Assembly (NCBI GenBank): GCA_030704615.1
Contig: CM060731.1
Span: 88,766,756 to 88,830,755, forward strand
Direction: 5' to 3'
Source of the DNA: Takakia lepidozioides
Taxonomy: Eukaryota > Streptophyta > Takakiopsida > Takakiales > Takakiaceae
DNA length: 64,000 nt
In this document: positions 1-12,545 of the stretch, one piece after another
Layout: every line of letters starts with the position of its first letter
Position numbering within the stretch: position 1 is the stretch's first letter
Translations under genes and position numbers: made by a program
The notes under the pieces: model-generated
Told to the model about the DNA's origin: nothing
The model's input: the letters and a program-made list of their open reading frames with translations, nothing else
The model's database searches: none

Positions 1-865
1 ATATCGATTTGATACAATATTGACGAGTGTGCATCACAGTAATTCGTTGTGCATAATATCACTGTGGATGTTTGTGTAACTTCCTTGCAATTCTAGGGAG
101 GGGGGAAGATGAGGCCGTACCGTCTCACCGCCGGGGTAACTTCCTTGCAAGTCTCAGTCCACATGATGGTAATTTCTGCGATCGTTCGTCTTTTTGACAA
201 CGGAAAGTCAGGTGCACGATTAGATTAGATTTGCGCGTCTTGCACCGAGCCAGAGATTGACATGAATCTACATGAGAGTGTACAGATGAATTTCCTTTGT
301 AATTCCTCAAAGGTGTTGTACATTCATGAAGGCCTGTATCTCAAAGTCGTCACACCACAGTATTATCCCTGTAACTTCGCAGTTCCAGCAATTGTAGAAG
401 AAGGCAATTATCAAAGACTGGTCACCAAGTCTGCAAGTGATGCCGTCAATCTCCACCTACGTCTGCCCCATTGAATATCCTCTGTTGGAAGACTATCATA
501 TACAATCCTCGTACCATCGCTGCTCAGCCTCTCTCTCTCTCTCTAGATTATCAATTGCTGAGGTATCTCACAGATTGAAGCAGTCGAGGTTAAGCGAACA
601 AGATGCGCTCCTCCGCGGCTCTTGCATATGATGGATGAATGATCGAATGAAATCAATTGACGTCCACAGAGAAGGCCATCCATCCATTAGGGCTCTGCCT
701 CCGTGGACGTTAATATCATTCATTCACTCATTCATCCATGATTTCATGTATTATACCGTGCATCCAGGTTTGTACTCGTATTTTCGTGGTCTGCTTGAGA
801 AGCCTGTCACCTGTACATAAAGAGCATCACTCCCAATGCGCAGATGTGGAGGCAAGTGTTGTGAT

Positions 866-908
<43 letters not shown>

Positions 909-1343
909 AAAAGTTGAAAGAAAACAGGTGACATACCTGGGTATAGTTTGAGATATCTGTCAACTAATTAGCTCAGGCAAAAGCCTTGGCAGGCTGATGA
1001 ATCCAGGCTGCAAGTTTTGATCAAGATTAAGAGACAGTGTATGATCAGAGAGTGTCAGTTAGACGCATATACTTGGGAAGTGAATAAGAGCGGAAAGAGT
1101 TTGGAGCCTGGAGGCACTTCGATGAGAGACATTGAACTCAGCTGCTGCAGATTCATTTTGTATAGCATCTAAGCTGTGAGTTGGTCTGGACAATAATCTG
1201 CAATTTCACTCTCTCGATACGCAGCATCACCGCATCATTTAACCTACCCACATGAAGTCAGAGCTTTCACAAGCTTCAGCATAATTTTTGTTAGTTCTCT
1301 TGAATATTCCAAAAAAGAAACTCAAATGGACATGTGGCTCCAT
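1..1343. other. Non-coding stretch with GA/CT microsatellites
   Basis: I see no supportable gene here. Short open frames are scattered on both strands with no recognisable domain. The only clear structures are a CT run near 528-543 and an uninterrupted (GA)n tract at about 869-907. The tract forces a run of Ser/Leu residues in minus-strand frames, so those frames are artefacts. Confidence 0.6.
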
Positions 1344-1670
1344 TTTGGAGGGAGGGGGGGGAGAAGCCCGGGAAGAGGCAGTGCATGAGGGAGGATGACA
1401 GAACTTAGTCACTTTCTACACCTGTCAGGACTAATAGTCATGCAGTGCCCTGGCACCCTAGCTATAGCTTCTGCCCTCCCAAATCGAGGCCCAACTCACC
1501 TCTTGGACAGTGATTGGTGGGGGGAGGGGAGAGAAGCCAGGGAAGAGGCAGTGCATGAGGATGACAGAAGTAGTCACTTTCTACACCTGTCCTAGTCATG
1601 CAGTGCCCCACCCTAGCTTCTTTTCCTTCCCTCCCAAACCTTCCCCAACTTACTCTTGGGCAGTGAAATC
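1344..1670. repeat. Tandem duplication, unit about 165-170 bp
   Basis: Two adjacent copies share a G-rich run, the string GGAAGAGGCAGTGCATGAGG (near 1371 and 1541), a block ending in CTTTCTACACCTGTC, and then CATGCAGTGCCC. The copies differ by several small indels and substitutions, so the duplication is not very recent. No coding function is visible. Confidence 0.75.
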
Positions 1671-4600
1671 TTCACCCCTGGATTTCCAGCTGGGGCACCC
1701 TGAATTTCGCAGCACAGATGTCGTTTCCCGATTGAGTTACACAGTCTCTACCGTTTGGTGGATGCGTCTAGTTGCGTTCCAATCAACCCTGGAGTCCGAC
1801 ATGTGAGAAGTTCTAGGCAGGAGTGCTGGGCTGTCAGGCCAATGTCCAGAAAAATAAGAGCGAATGCGACTCAGGAGCTTTTCGATTAAATAGCGGTCCG
1901 GGAGGTAAAAAGTTGAGTTCTTGAGGATGTCCGTCAAAATTTTGAATTGAACTCACTTCCGTGGACTGCAGGATTGACAGGCGATGAGCAGCTCCTTTCT
2001 AAGAGGCATCCGTGGTCAAGTGGTCAGGCATCGCAGCAGGGCTCCCACACACAAGCAATCTCCTGACCTTCATAGTCCAAAGTCCTTCACCTCCCACAAA
2101 CTTGCAAACCTTCTTCAATCGGTCCATCCATGCCCACCTCTATTCATTCATGGAACTACCGGGCCCATAGATTGGTATTCAAACAACTCAGTGTAGATTG
2201 AACAGCATGTTGAAAGTCCTTTGGACATGAGGGCCAGGAGATAAGTGGTAATTGTGCCCAAGAGACCAGCAGCGATGCCTGTCCACTGGACAACAGGCGG
2301 ATTCCAACCAGTAAGCCTTCAAATCACTGCACGGAAGATGATTACATGAAGTGTTCGGCAAGTATTCAAATGGTCCAAATTTCTCAAAAACTTTCCCCGA
2401 AAACTTGGGGTTGACCACTGGTTCAGTCCCCGGAGACCTGGAACCAGAAGATTTCCGAGAGACACCATCACAAAACATGGAAAGACAATCAGCAATTTGA
2501 ATTTCAACACAGGCCAGCTAAAGCAGCAAAGAGATTTTTCAAGCAGCACACGACAGTGCATTTTAACCCGAGAAATCGGTACACAGATCTTGGTCCGACA
2601 ATGATGAAGATCAACCACTAAAAACGTTTCACTCACTCTACATCTCTATCTCACTCCAGCGCAGCACGTTTGGAACCCATTCCGCGCACGAGTGAGTTAG
2701 ATATAGTTGGATAGACCGAGAATGCATGGAGCCTCCGCCCATTTGTATGCTTGCGCCAGGAGATGAATCACGCTATCGGCGAGGCGTGTACTTCGATAGT
2801 ACAAACAAAGAGACATAAAAATATACCGTGCTGCAGAGCACAAACAAAATTAGTACAAGCTGCATTTTCTCAAGCACTGGGAGGATACAAGCTGAGAGCC
2901 ATAGATTACAAGGCGCACTACGATTAGGAGCGAAACCCAAGACACAAAGGAGGAAGACAAAGTCTGGTAGTACAGAGCAAGCTTCGGGTAGCATAGAAAG
3001 CGATAGAAACCAGACCGGAGTACTGTACTACGATGCTTTGGTAGTACACGAGTTGGGAAGCAAGGGCTTGAAAGACATACACAGAAATGTACTACCATTA
3101 TCTGCTAGTACAAGCTCTTCCAATGCCGAGGAACACGAAAATCCGACTTCAGATGTTGCACTAGTTAACAAGAGGCAAATTCACATTGAAAGTATTTTAA
3201 ATAAGAGAGAGCAGCTCTAGATATCTTCCACCCTTTTCCGGGAGGCCACAATGTAGTACATGTAGTACTAAGTACTATCACCCCACTTTGTCCCCAATTT
3301 TAGGCAACATCTTCAGCAGGCGTGGGCAGTGATGTAGTTTTGTTCGCCCCTATTATGCCAATGAGTGGTTAACATGATGGTCAGTAGCATCTTGTGAGAA
3401 TCGACAAGGGAGTCATTTACCTCCCACCCTATTCGAAAGTGTTCTTGTTGGGTTTAGATGAAGGTTCTCACAAGGGGTCCCCCTACGTTGGCGTGCTCCC
3501 TTTCTTTCACTCACTGCCCAAGTAGCGGATGCTCATGTGTGTGAACAGTCAACAATCTCATTTGGGCCCACCGCTTTGTTGAGGAATGCTATGGATAGAA
3601 GTGACCATGCATTTTTTTTTAGTTGTGCTAGATCTGTACTTAGCAGTTGTAAGAGCTTCTTTCTCCTCTTCTGGCCCCCTTGGTGTGTGCAGCTGATGCA
3701 ACGGATGGGCAGCCAGTCCTAGAGAGTTACGAGCCACCCGGCAACAACTCACCTTGGACCAGAGATCTTTGGAGGAAGACACTGCCTCCTAAATTTGTTA
3801 ATATCCGCTCAGCAACAATACCTATATGCACAAACCGAAAGTGTGGTTCATCGATTTGTTTGAGACTATAGCCTACCATGCCATGTCTCTCGATAATTTG
3901 CAATGAACCAGATTGGGAGGCGCAGTTTGTGGATCTACCCATCCCAAATTTTTTTTATGAGCTTGTTCAGCATTTGAATACTTGAAATATATACCTGACA
4001 AACCATTTGCAGATGTAGATGCAGGAGTGTGCCACCTTTTTCCAACGCACACAATGCAGCCACACAAGCTTCTTGCAGAAACTCGTCCATCTTTGCCGAA
4101 CAATCTTCAGCGACATTTGCTCCTCCAACACCTATCGTCATGTTAGCTGCTAGAATTTTGTCCTCTGTTTTGCATCTGGTAGGCTTCCTCCTCTATTCAT
4201 TCCATTTCCTTGCTTCAATCTTCTCTTTGTTCTGCGCAGATCATCTCATCTTTCACGCTACCGCCTTTAGGATCGCCATCTCGCTATCGCCTTTTTCGTA
4301 TGCACTCTCGTTGCAACCTGATCTCCTTGCAACATGTTTAATGTTCGTTCTTCCATACCACCCGTCACTCTGCATGTAGTTTTTTTAGAACAATCAATTC
4401 TAGAACAATTGACACAAGTCGCAGTCGACAGGTACTTTACGTGCATGAACCATCTTCCATTTAATAGATGTCGTCTTCCTACCGTCTTTTTCTGGACCCC
4501 CTTACACAACTTGGTTATCTCTTCAAATCCCTCTATGTCTTATTATATATCCCTCTTTTTAATTCCTGGACCATCTTTTAGTGGATAGAACCCACGCAAA

Positions 4601-4990
4601 CTTGGGAGGCTTATTTTCATATTCTGAAGCACTTGTTCCATTTGATGATGTCGTGCACATAAGCATCGTGCCACAACATACATCGTTGTCCAACCACACT
4701 TCCTAGCATATAGTCCTAGAAAGCCACGCCACAATGGCTCCCCTAGCTAGTGATTAGGTCCCTCTAACACCGGATAGCTGCCAAGTATCCACCCCAATAA
4801 GATCATCGCTTGGTCTTCAATCACACAAGTCCCAACATCTGAAGTCGATAGATCAAGAGGTCGGGTGCAAACGTAGCCCCATCGTTAATCGCCTTCCTGC
4901 AATCCATGATCTTCAGTTGAGTATCTATGGCATTGAAGCCCCACTAGCTAGACCTTGGATCATTTGTCAGCCTCACCATTGTCATGCCCA
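1671..4990. other. Intergenic or degraded sequence, no recognised gene
   Basis: No open frame here carries a motif I can name. Two minus-strand frames near 3727-4141 look protein-like in composition but match no family I recognise and lack a start and continuation. This stretch should contain the 3' LTR of the retrotransposon that ends near 4991, but I could not find a repeat shared with the region above 22860. Bases 2780-3270 are unusually rich in GTAC. Confidence 0.45.
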
Positions 4991-5143
4991 CTACCTCTGT
5001 CCAAGGCATCGTGGACACAACCATTCTCCGATAGGAACCTCCTCAAGTGGCGGTGTCAAGCATCCCATGTGCCACCCCCTTGAGCATTTGTCACACACCA
5101 GCATGGTTGCGGCACCACTAGCATGCGCACATAGCATGCAACG
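4991..5143 (-). pseudogene. PHD finger downstream of the integrase
   Basis: In the +1 frame relative to the integrase C-terminus, the minus strand reads a complete Cys4-His-Cys3 pattern. Two cysteines are spaced C-X2-C (CMLC), then MLVCDKCSRGWHMGC supplies C-X2-C-X4-H-X2-C, then GEWLCPRC gives the final C-X2-C. A TAG stop follows at 4993-4991. The spacing and the G-W-H and W-x-C-P-x-C landmarks fit PHD fingers, which in other proteins read histone H3 tails. It lies exactly where many Ty3 elements carry a chromodomain. Whether it was translated by frameshift or the frame was broken later cannot be told. Confidence 0.72.
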
Positions 5144-6320
5144 CAATCCTACAGGATACCACTGTAAGGTTGGGATCTATCCTCCCATCCACATATGGCA
5201 GGTAACATGGCGTACAATTGCGCACATGGTCCTTCCATACCATGCCATCTCGACCCTCCAAAATCAACACTCCTGAAGGCAACACCTCCCTGACCCTTAG
5301 AATCACACGTCCTACTGTGACATCCAAGGTCATAGGTGTTGTCTGCTGTAGATACAAATAGTCCCCAAGGTGGAAACGCCGAACATGCCGATATCCCCAT
5401 CCACGTATAGTGGCGTACCTCAATGTGTCTCGGTGTTGGGCAATAGCAAGGTTCTCAAAAGCCATAGGCATGACTCTCGTGAACAACTCTGTCTGTTGGG
5501 CATATGTTTGTGTCCATACATCCGGATCATCAAGGTTAAGGACTACTGCAGCCTCTCTGCGAATAGATGTAGACAAATCTGGCTCTCGGTCGAAGAGAAG
5601 AAAGTTTGGTGAGAAGGAGGCAAGTAAAGCTTGTTTGCTGAACCTATAGCCCATAGCTAGCCAAGGCAGCTGAAGGTTCCAATCTCCTAGGTGTCCCTTC
5701 TGTAAGCCATACTTGCGCAAACCGTCAAACAACTCTCTCCGCCAAGCCATCAGCCTCGGGATGATCCCGAGAAGTAGTGTGGTGATCTATCAAGGCTTGC
5801 TCACACAAAGCCTGAAACTCCCCCAAGAACTCTCTCCCCTGGTCCGTGAGTACCTCAGTTGGAGCACCAAATTGGCTAAGCACTCGATCTAAGAATGCAT
5901 ACGCAAACCCCTCACTTGCTTGTCAGGCAATGCCACCAGCTCAATCCATTTGGAGAAATGTTCTACCATCACCAGCACATACTTGTTATAATGACGAATC
6001 GTTGGTGGCAATGGACCTGCGAAGAAAAGACTACAACAATAGCCCAAACCCATAATGAATAGAAGATGCAATTGTGGAGTAGGGGCGTTGAAAGAAGCCC
6101 GCACTCTATTATACACCATGCACCTTGCCACTAACTACTGTACATCCGTGTACACCAATACTGTTCTTGCAGGAAACTATGAGTGCGCCGCACCCCAAAA
6201 TGTCTCAACTCCTCATGGGCATGGCGTACCAATCACGCTCATTGTGTTGGATGAGGCACAATCCTCACTCGTCTATCCTCCCATACTCGGAGTAGATGAG
6301 TCCCCTCCCACTTGAACCTC
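5118..6320 (-). pseudogene. Retrotransposon integrase, degraded
   Basis: A remnant of the H-H-C-C zinc-binding region lies near 6230-6060. The core begins with FAGPLPPTIRHYNKYVLVMV (about 6015-5955). The residue where the first catalytic aspartate is expected, before F-A-G-P, reads as phenylalanine. The second aspartate is present in VLTDQGREFLGEF (about 5860-5820). The glutamate appears in an A-D-G-L-A-E-R segment near 5760, where most relatives have N-G-Q-X-E-R. A long C-terminal domain follows, from 5750 to 5118. Two frame changes and the lost aspartate make it inactive. Confidence 0.82.
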
Positions 6321-6631
6321 TTGGCTCATTGTAGGATCCGATATCTCTCCTTAGCAGTCACACTGGCTGCTGTCTCTCCGGTACGAAGGTAGGCCAACAT
6401 TGTTGCATCTTCATGTACATGTTATAGAGTTTCTTGTTCATTTCTTCATTTCTGCCTAGTGTTATGACTTGCACCCTGAGTTGCGGCGAGGCCAGTTGCA
6501 AAGGAACAATGGTGGCCGAGGGCGAGGTGACTAATCTGTGGATCGTCATGCACAATATCTATATGACCAATCGCATGAGATGGACCAGCTTGAGCTCCCA
6601 TTGCTAGAATGCACAAAAAGGTAGATGCATG

Positions 6632-7099
6632 TCATTCTGGCACCATCTCCTCATCCGTCTCACCATGCCACCAAGCTCTAGTATCATCATGCTCGCTCGT
6701 GCATGGATTACGACTCAACCCATCTGCATCCCGATTGACTATACTGGCTCGATGCACCACCTGGAAGTTGTACTCTTGAAGCATAAGTGCCCACCGTGCA
6801 AGCTTCCATGTAAGCTTGTCTGACTCCATCAACCACTTCAATGGTTGGTGATCCGTGACAAAGGTGAAGAGATTGTCATAGAGGTAGCATCTGAAATGTG
6901 CCACTGCCCATACCGTAGGTAAATATTCTCCTTCATATGAGCTATACTTCGCTTCGGCACCATTGTTCGAGCGGCTAGCATATGCCACCACGAACTCTCT
7001 TCCCTCATCATTCACCTGTGTGAGCACTGCTCCAATCCCCAACATACTCCAATCCGTATGTAGCTGAAAAGACCGCCTCAGAATAGGTGCAGAAGTCAA
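6632..7099 (-). pseudogene. Retrotransposon RNase H
   Basis: This 155-residue frame has the Ty3 RNase H signature: a T-D-W-S-M-L-G-I-G-A-V-L segment with the first catalytic aspartate, a Y-S-S-Y-E-G-E-Y-L segment with the catalytic glutamate, and TDHQPLKWL with a further aspartate. It ends with an R-D-A-D-G-L-S-R motif at the end of the domain. In an active element it removes RNA from the RNA/DNA hybrid. This is the best preserved part of the pol region. Confidence 0.9.
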
Positions 7100-7144
7100 T
7101 CGAGCCTTGAGTTCCTCAAAGGCTTCCTCCTGCTCCTCCTCCCA

Positions 7145-7577
7145 CTACCACTCCTGACCCACCTTGGTTAACTTGGTAAGAGCCTTTGCAATGCTGCTAA
7201 ATCCCTTGACAAACCGTCGATAGTAGTTTGTCAATCCCATGAAAGTATGAACTCTGCTCACATCCATAGGGCGTGGAATGGATACAATGGCCTCCACATT
7301 TGTCTGTTGAATACCCAATCCTCCAAGGTATATCATGTGGCCCAGATACTCAATATGATTGTGGAAGAACTTGCACTTTCCAGGGTGCAGTTTCAACCCG
7401 TGCGCTCTCAAGCGCTCAAACACCACCAAGGTGTCTCTCATGCTCCTCAACCATAGCACTAAAGACAATGAATGTCATCAATGAAGCACCGGGCGAAGTC
7501 TAGCCCCGCGAGAATCCTATCCATGACCCTTTGAAACTCTGCAGGAGCATTCTTCAATCCAAACGGTAAGAACCGCC
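7145..7577 (-). pseudogene. Reverse transcriptase, C-terminal part
   Basis: Directly beyond the left end of the CACTA element the frame reads a FLPFGLKNAPAEFQRVM-type segment and then FIDD. This is the Y/F-X-D-D box carrying the two metal-binding aspartates. Just after it the frame slips and later resumes at 7468 with HPGKCKFFHNHIEYLGH, the thumb/connection region typical of Ty3 elements, and FMGLTNYYRRFVKGFS. At least one indel near 7460-7475 inactivates it independently of the insertion. Confidence 0.88.
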
Positions 7578-7606
7578 CACTACAAGAGATGAGCGTTTTT
7601 AGGACT
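7578..7606 (+). repeat. Left terminal inverted repeat of the CACTA element
   Basis: This 29-bp end begins CACTACAAG and pairs with the reverse complement of 13431-13459, with about five mismatches. It is preceded by the GCC target duplication at 7575-7577. Confidence 0.9.
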
Positions 7607-7859
7607 ACGGATTTGGCGGAGTCATAAAAACGGCACTAGGTATACAACTACAGAGCGTTGAAATTCGTTGCAGTCATAGTTTTATCACTTTGTAGTAATG
7701 GATATCACTACATGACTCCGGAAAGTTAGGGAGCATTGGTCAAACATTGTTGACCATGATGACATGGATGGTTTTATGACTAGTGTGATATGTTTGACTA
7801 CACGTGGACGACGTTTCATGGAATCTTGTGACTCCATGACTGAAGATGGTTTTACAGCT

Positions 7860-8085
7860 CTATTTATACGACTACATCCCTACACGTGTCATTTGAAAAT
7901 CATATACACAAATGTATTCATCCATTGGATGAGTTTATCCATCGACGACATGGCATGTAAACAATTGAGTCCCTTACTGCAAATTGTTTCATAACTCTAT
8001 ATATATGACTACATCACTACACGTGTCATTTAAAAGGCATGTACATTAATGAATTCATCCAATGGATGGGTTCATCCATCCACCT
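7860..8085 (+). repeat. Subterminal direct duplication in the CACTA element
   Basis: Two similar segments lie about 130 bp apart. Each has a CTACACGTGTCATTT-like block (about 7880 and 8014), then AATGTATTCATCC or AATGAATTCATCC with a GGATGRGTT stretch. Such subterminal repeats are usually transposase binding sites in CACTA elements. Confidence 0.6.
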
Positions 8086-8372
8086 ATACGGTGTGTCGAT
8101 TTGATATATGTTCAATAAATTGGACCTGGATGGACGTGGCTTAACAAGCATCGCAAGATATATGAGATTAAAATACGCAATGGTCATGATTGTACAAGGT
8201 TAGATCATGTGATGGAAATTATTTTGAATCGTTATATTTAACAGGATCTAACGGTCTAGATTATTTAAGATCTAACGATCTAGATTGTTTAAGATCTAAC
8301 GGTTTAAAATTACACCGCCAAACTTTACACCGGGCTGGGACTTAAGGTTTTTTTGTCTCCTGCGTCTCTGTT

Positions 8373-9909
8373 TGATATTGTGTCATGGAACGCGATGATC
8401 GCAGGATCTGCAGGGGCGTGGGATGGAGGCTTTGCAGACCTTCCTACTCTTGAGCAAATGATGCAGGAAGGAGAAGAGGAGGAGGAGAGGAGACGAGGAG
8501 AAGATCCCAACATTCTTGCGAACTCGCCGTTCTTGGGAGAGTCAGCTTGGTCTTAGCAGGCCGTGTTTCAATCTATGCCTACTCAGCTGCACCGTGGTGG
8601 TTCGATCTCACATACCAATCCGACATTATCTGACTACAGATACAAGCAGCACACACAAGAGGTTTTTTTGGGTTGATGGTCGGTCAAATCCTCCATGGGT
8701 CATGACACAAGGTAGGGGACAATGTGGTGAGGATACCTTCTTCTTCGACTTATTTCAGCCTGTTTTGCCCTCTCATCAGACTCGGCCCTGAGATGCATAT
8801 TGAATTTTGTAAGATAGCTCGTTGGGTGGATCTGTGGTTGTTTAGAATGACTTTGACAAGTTGTTGCCGATGTGGTAGCATGAAAGTATCCAAAAATAGG
8901 TAACAGAGATGAGGAAAAGCTTTGGAATGAACACTTTTCCGACCCCAGTCAATGGCGGGACAATGGAGACAAAAAGGTGAGTGCATATTGGACTACACTA
9001 GAGAGAAGTAGATGCAATTTAGAATTAGAACTACTGTAATAATTAGGGTTGGGGTTTGTTGGAAGAACTTCACGCCATCAGTGTCAGATGCTAGCAACAA
9101 GTATTCATGATTTGTACACAGACAAGGATAGCTGAAGGACCAGGGATAGAGGTCGAGGTTCATCCAAGAGGGCCGGATTTCAAACACAAGATTAGTTCTG
9201 ATTCCCTGTGGATCAATAGCTACAAGAAATCTGCTAATGAGAAAATGGTCTGCTAATGAAGACACATTTTTCAACGCATTTCACCCTGTTTTTCCCTCTT
9301 ATCAGAATCGGCCCTAAATTTTCATGTTGAATTTTGCAAGTTAGTTGGTTGAGTGAACCTAGGATAGTTTGGAGTGACTTTGACATGATACTGCCAATGT
9401 GACAACAGGAAAGTATCCAAAAGATGTAACAGAGATGAGGAGAAGCTGTGGAATGAATACTTTTTTGACCCCAGTCAATGGTGGGACAACCAAGGCAAAA
9501 ATGTGAATGCCTGTCAGATTACCAGATGTCATTTTGAACACTGCCCCTGCCTTGGTGGACATGTATATCAAATGTGGGTGCATCGAGGATGCAAAAGGAG
9601 TGTTCAACACTATGGCTGAATGAGATGTGGTGTCATGGAGTGAGGGAAGGGGTACTGAAGCCCGACCACATAACGTGTGTGTGTGTTTGCAATGCGTGTG
9701 CAAGCCTGGCAGCCTTGGAAAAGGGCAAAAGGTCCATGGTTGCATCGTCAAAGTTGCAAATGTACCAGATGTCATTCTGAACACTCCCCTGGTGGACAAT
9801 ATGTATGCCAAATGTAGGTGTAGCAAGGATGCAAAGGGAGTGTTCAACAACATGGCTGAACAAGCTTGGAGTACCATGATGACCACCTTTCCCGGTGAGT
9901 CTCTCTCTC

Positions 9910-9940
<31 letters not shown>

Positions 9941-12545
9941 CCTCCTCTGATGCCCTCATACTGTCCAGTGGAAATACAGTTAGGCATTAAACCTCCCTAA
10001 ACTTGTTTTGAATATGGGACATGGGCAAGGACCTTAAGGACTATCTCAATGGCCTACCTGCCCTTGTCACTAGACTAAAATTTAAACTCGGGGTGGGAAA
10101 CTACAAGTGCATCCACGAGCTACCACACTTAACATACATGTTGACAAGGGTGTTGTGTAGAAAAGCATTTAATGCATTCAATCCACTTAATATAATGTGA
10201 GCATATGCACCTGATTTTCAGTCTGCAAGCCTTTCAGCTTGATGCTCTTATGCTTGAGACAGGGGGCTTAGGTATCTGAATATGCTGAAATTATGCCTAG
10301 CTGGTTGAAGTCTGTAGAGCCTCTTTCAGTTGCAGGATGGGGAAGGCAGGGTTCAAGGAGGCGGGGGAAAAATAGAATACTGCTCAGTATGACTCTTGGA
10401 GCAATTCCAGCTTAAAATGTGATGATGTCACCATTGGGGCATGGACCTCTTGGTCGTTTACAAGGGACTTGGGAGGGTCAGCATGATCAGCCTGTGTATG
10501 AAGGCTGGCAGCCCTGGAATTTTATAACCAGATGTCATTCTGAATATCCCCTAGTTCTGGACATATATGCCAATGTCAAGGGAGTGTTCAACACTATGGC
10601 TAAACGACGAGTGCGATGCTTGCAGGGTATGCACAACAAGGATGCAAGATGGAGGCTTTGGATACCTATGAGTAATTGATGGGGAAAGGGGTGAAGCTCG
10701 ACCACATCATTTTAGTGTGAGTTTGCAGTGCGTGTGCAAGCCTGGCAGCCCTGGAAAATGGCAAAGAGGTGCATGGTTGCATCACCAAAGCTGGAATTGT
10801 ACCATATGTGATTCTGAACAATACCTCATGGATATGTATGCGGAGGGAGCCTTCAACACTATGGCTGAACGAGATGTGGTGTCGTGGAACGCGATGCTTG
10901 CAGGATGTGCACAGCAAGGGCGCGGGATGGAGGTTTTGGAGACAGGAAAGTATCGAAAAACAGTTAACAGAGACGAAGAGAAGCTCTGGAATGAATATGT
11001 TTCCGACCCCTGTCAATGGTGGAATAATCCAAGCAAAAATGTGAATTCCTGTTGGAAGCAGATGCAAGTCAGCATAGGAACTAGTGGGATAAGTAGGGTT
11101 GGGGTGTTTGCTGGAATACTTATAGGCTGTCATTGTCAGCTGCTAGCAGCAAGACAATGATGTATGCATGATTTGTGCAGAGGCAAGGATAGCTGAAGGA
11201 GCAGGGATAGAGTGTGGGTCCAGATTCATCCAAGAGAGCCGGATTAGCTCCAGATTACCTATGATTCCATGTGGATCAATAGATACAAGAAACCTGCATG
11301 GGTAGATGGTCAACTGGAAGCCGTAGCAGCAGGGCACAATTGATAAAATTAGGCATTGCTAATGAAGGCACCTTCTTCAACACATTTTACCCTTGTTTTT
11401 CCCTCTTATCAGAATTGGCCCTAAATTTTCATGTTGAATTCTACAGGTTAGAGTTCTTTTGATAGTTTGGAGCGACTTTGACATGATACTGCCAATGTAA
11501 CAATAGGAACTATCCAGAAACAGGTAACAGAGACAAGGATAAGCTATGGAATAAATACTTTTCTGACCCCAGTCAATGGTGGGGCAATCGAGGCAAAAGG
11601 TGAATGCCTGTTAGATTACAGAGAGTAGCAGATGCAATTGAGCATAGGAACTAGTGTGATAAGTTGAGTTGGTTGTTTCCTAGAACAAATACAGGCTGTC
11701 ATTGTCAGCTGCTAGCAGTAAGGCAAGATTTATGCATGATTTGTGCAGAGGCATGGATAGGTGAAGGAGCAGGGATAGAGTGTGGGTCCAGATTCATGTA
11801 AGAGGGCCAGATTTCAAGCTCCAGATTACCTATGATTCCCTGTGTCGAAGGATAGCTACAAGAAACCTGCATAGGTAGATGGTCAACTGGAATTTGCAGC
11901 AGTAGCGGCACAATTGATAAATCAAGGCACTGGTACACCTTCTTCAATAGCACAGCGACTACAAGTGGGTAGATGGTCTCCTAGAAACAGCGACAGCAGC
12001 ACAATTGATAGAACAAGACACTACTACCTTCTTCAACATATTCCACCGTGTTTTCCCCTGCTATCAGAGTCGTCCCTATATTTTCATGTTGAATTCTGCA
12101 AGTTAGCTCCGCGTTGGTGGATCTCTGGTGGTTTTGGAGTGATTTTGACATGTTATTGCCAATGTGGTCAACAAGAAAGTATTGATTAAATAGATAACAG
12201 AGACGAGGAGAAGCTCTGGAATGAATACGTTTCTGACCCCAGTCAATGGTGGAACAATCGAGGAAAAAATGTGAATGCTTGTTGGAAGTAGAGGCAAGTC
12301 AGCGAGTATGGTAAATAGGGTTGGGGTGTTTGCTGGAACAATTCTAGGCTGTCATTGTCAACTGCTAGGAGCAAGGCAATGATGTATACATGATTTGTGC
12401 AGAGGCATGGATAGCTGAAGGAGCAGGGATAGAGTGTGGGTCCAGATTCATCCAAGAGGTCCGGATTTCAATCTCCAGATTACCTATGATTCCCTGTGGA
12501 AGGAATATAGCTACAAGAAACTTGCATGGGTAGATGATCAATTGG
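8373..12545 (+). pseudogene. Cluster of PPR and OSB-like exon fragments inside the CACTA element
   Basis: At least three PPR pieces are visible, with DIVSWNAMIAG (8373 on), a CKPGSLGKGQKVHGCIVK piece (about 9700-9770) and an AERDVVSWNAMLAG piece (about 10864). These match the L and S repeats of PLS-type PPR proteins. Interleaved are repeated OSB-like pieces. One type encodes LWNEYFSDPSQWW-like sequence (about 8910, 9440, 10980, 11550, 12210). The other encodes HPRGPDFKLQITYDSLW-like sequence followed by KKPAWVDGQLE (about 9165, 11220, 11790, 12440). The latter resembles the PDF motif of plant organellar ssDNA-binding (OSB) proteins. Stops and frame changes rule out a functional protein. Confidence 0.75.
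10717..11160 (+). pseudogene. Open PPR-to-OSB fusion fragment
   Basis: One uninterrupted frame passes from a PPR S-type motif (AERDVVSWNAMLAGCAQQG) straight into an OSB-like segment, KLWNEYVSDPCQWW, with only about 20 residues between. In the OSB family the tryptophan-rich segment precedes a PDF motif. Here the frame ends before it, where intact copies show a GTGAATGC splice-donor-like string. No intron separates the two modules, so the junction is a real fusion, either in the source gene or made by recombination. Confidence 0.6.

Noticed and set aside
2005-2060. tRNA-like string GTGGTCAAGTGGTCAGGCATCGC
   Set aside because: Resembles box A only; no second box or cloverleaf.
3700-4990. Search for a 3' LTR matching the region above 22860
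   Set aside because: No shared stretch was found by eye; a self-alignment would be needed to settle it.
9899-9945. CT tract giving a long Ser/Leu run
   Set aside because: Simple microsatellite at the end of a PPR fragment.
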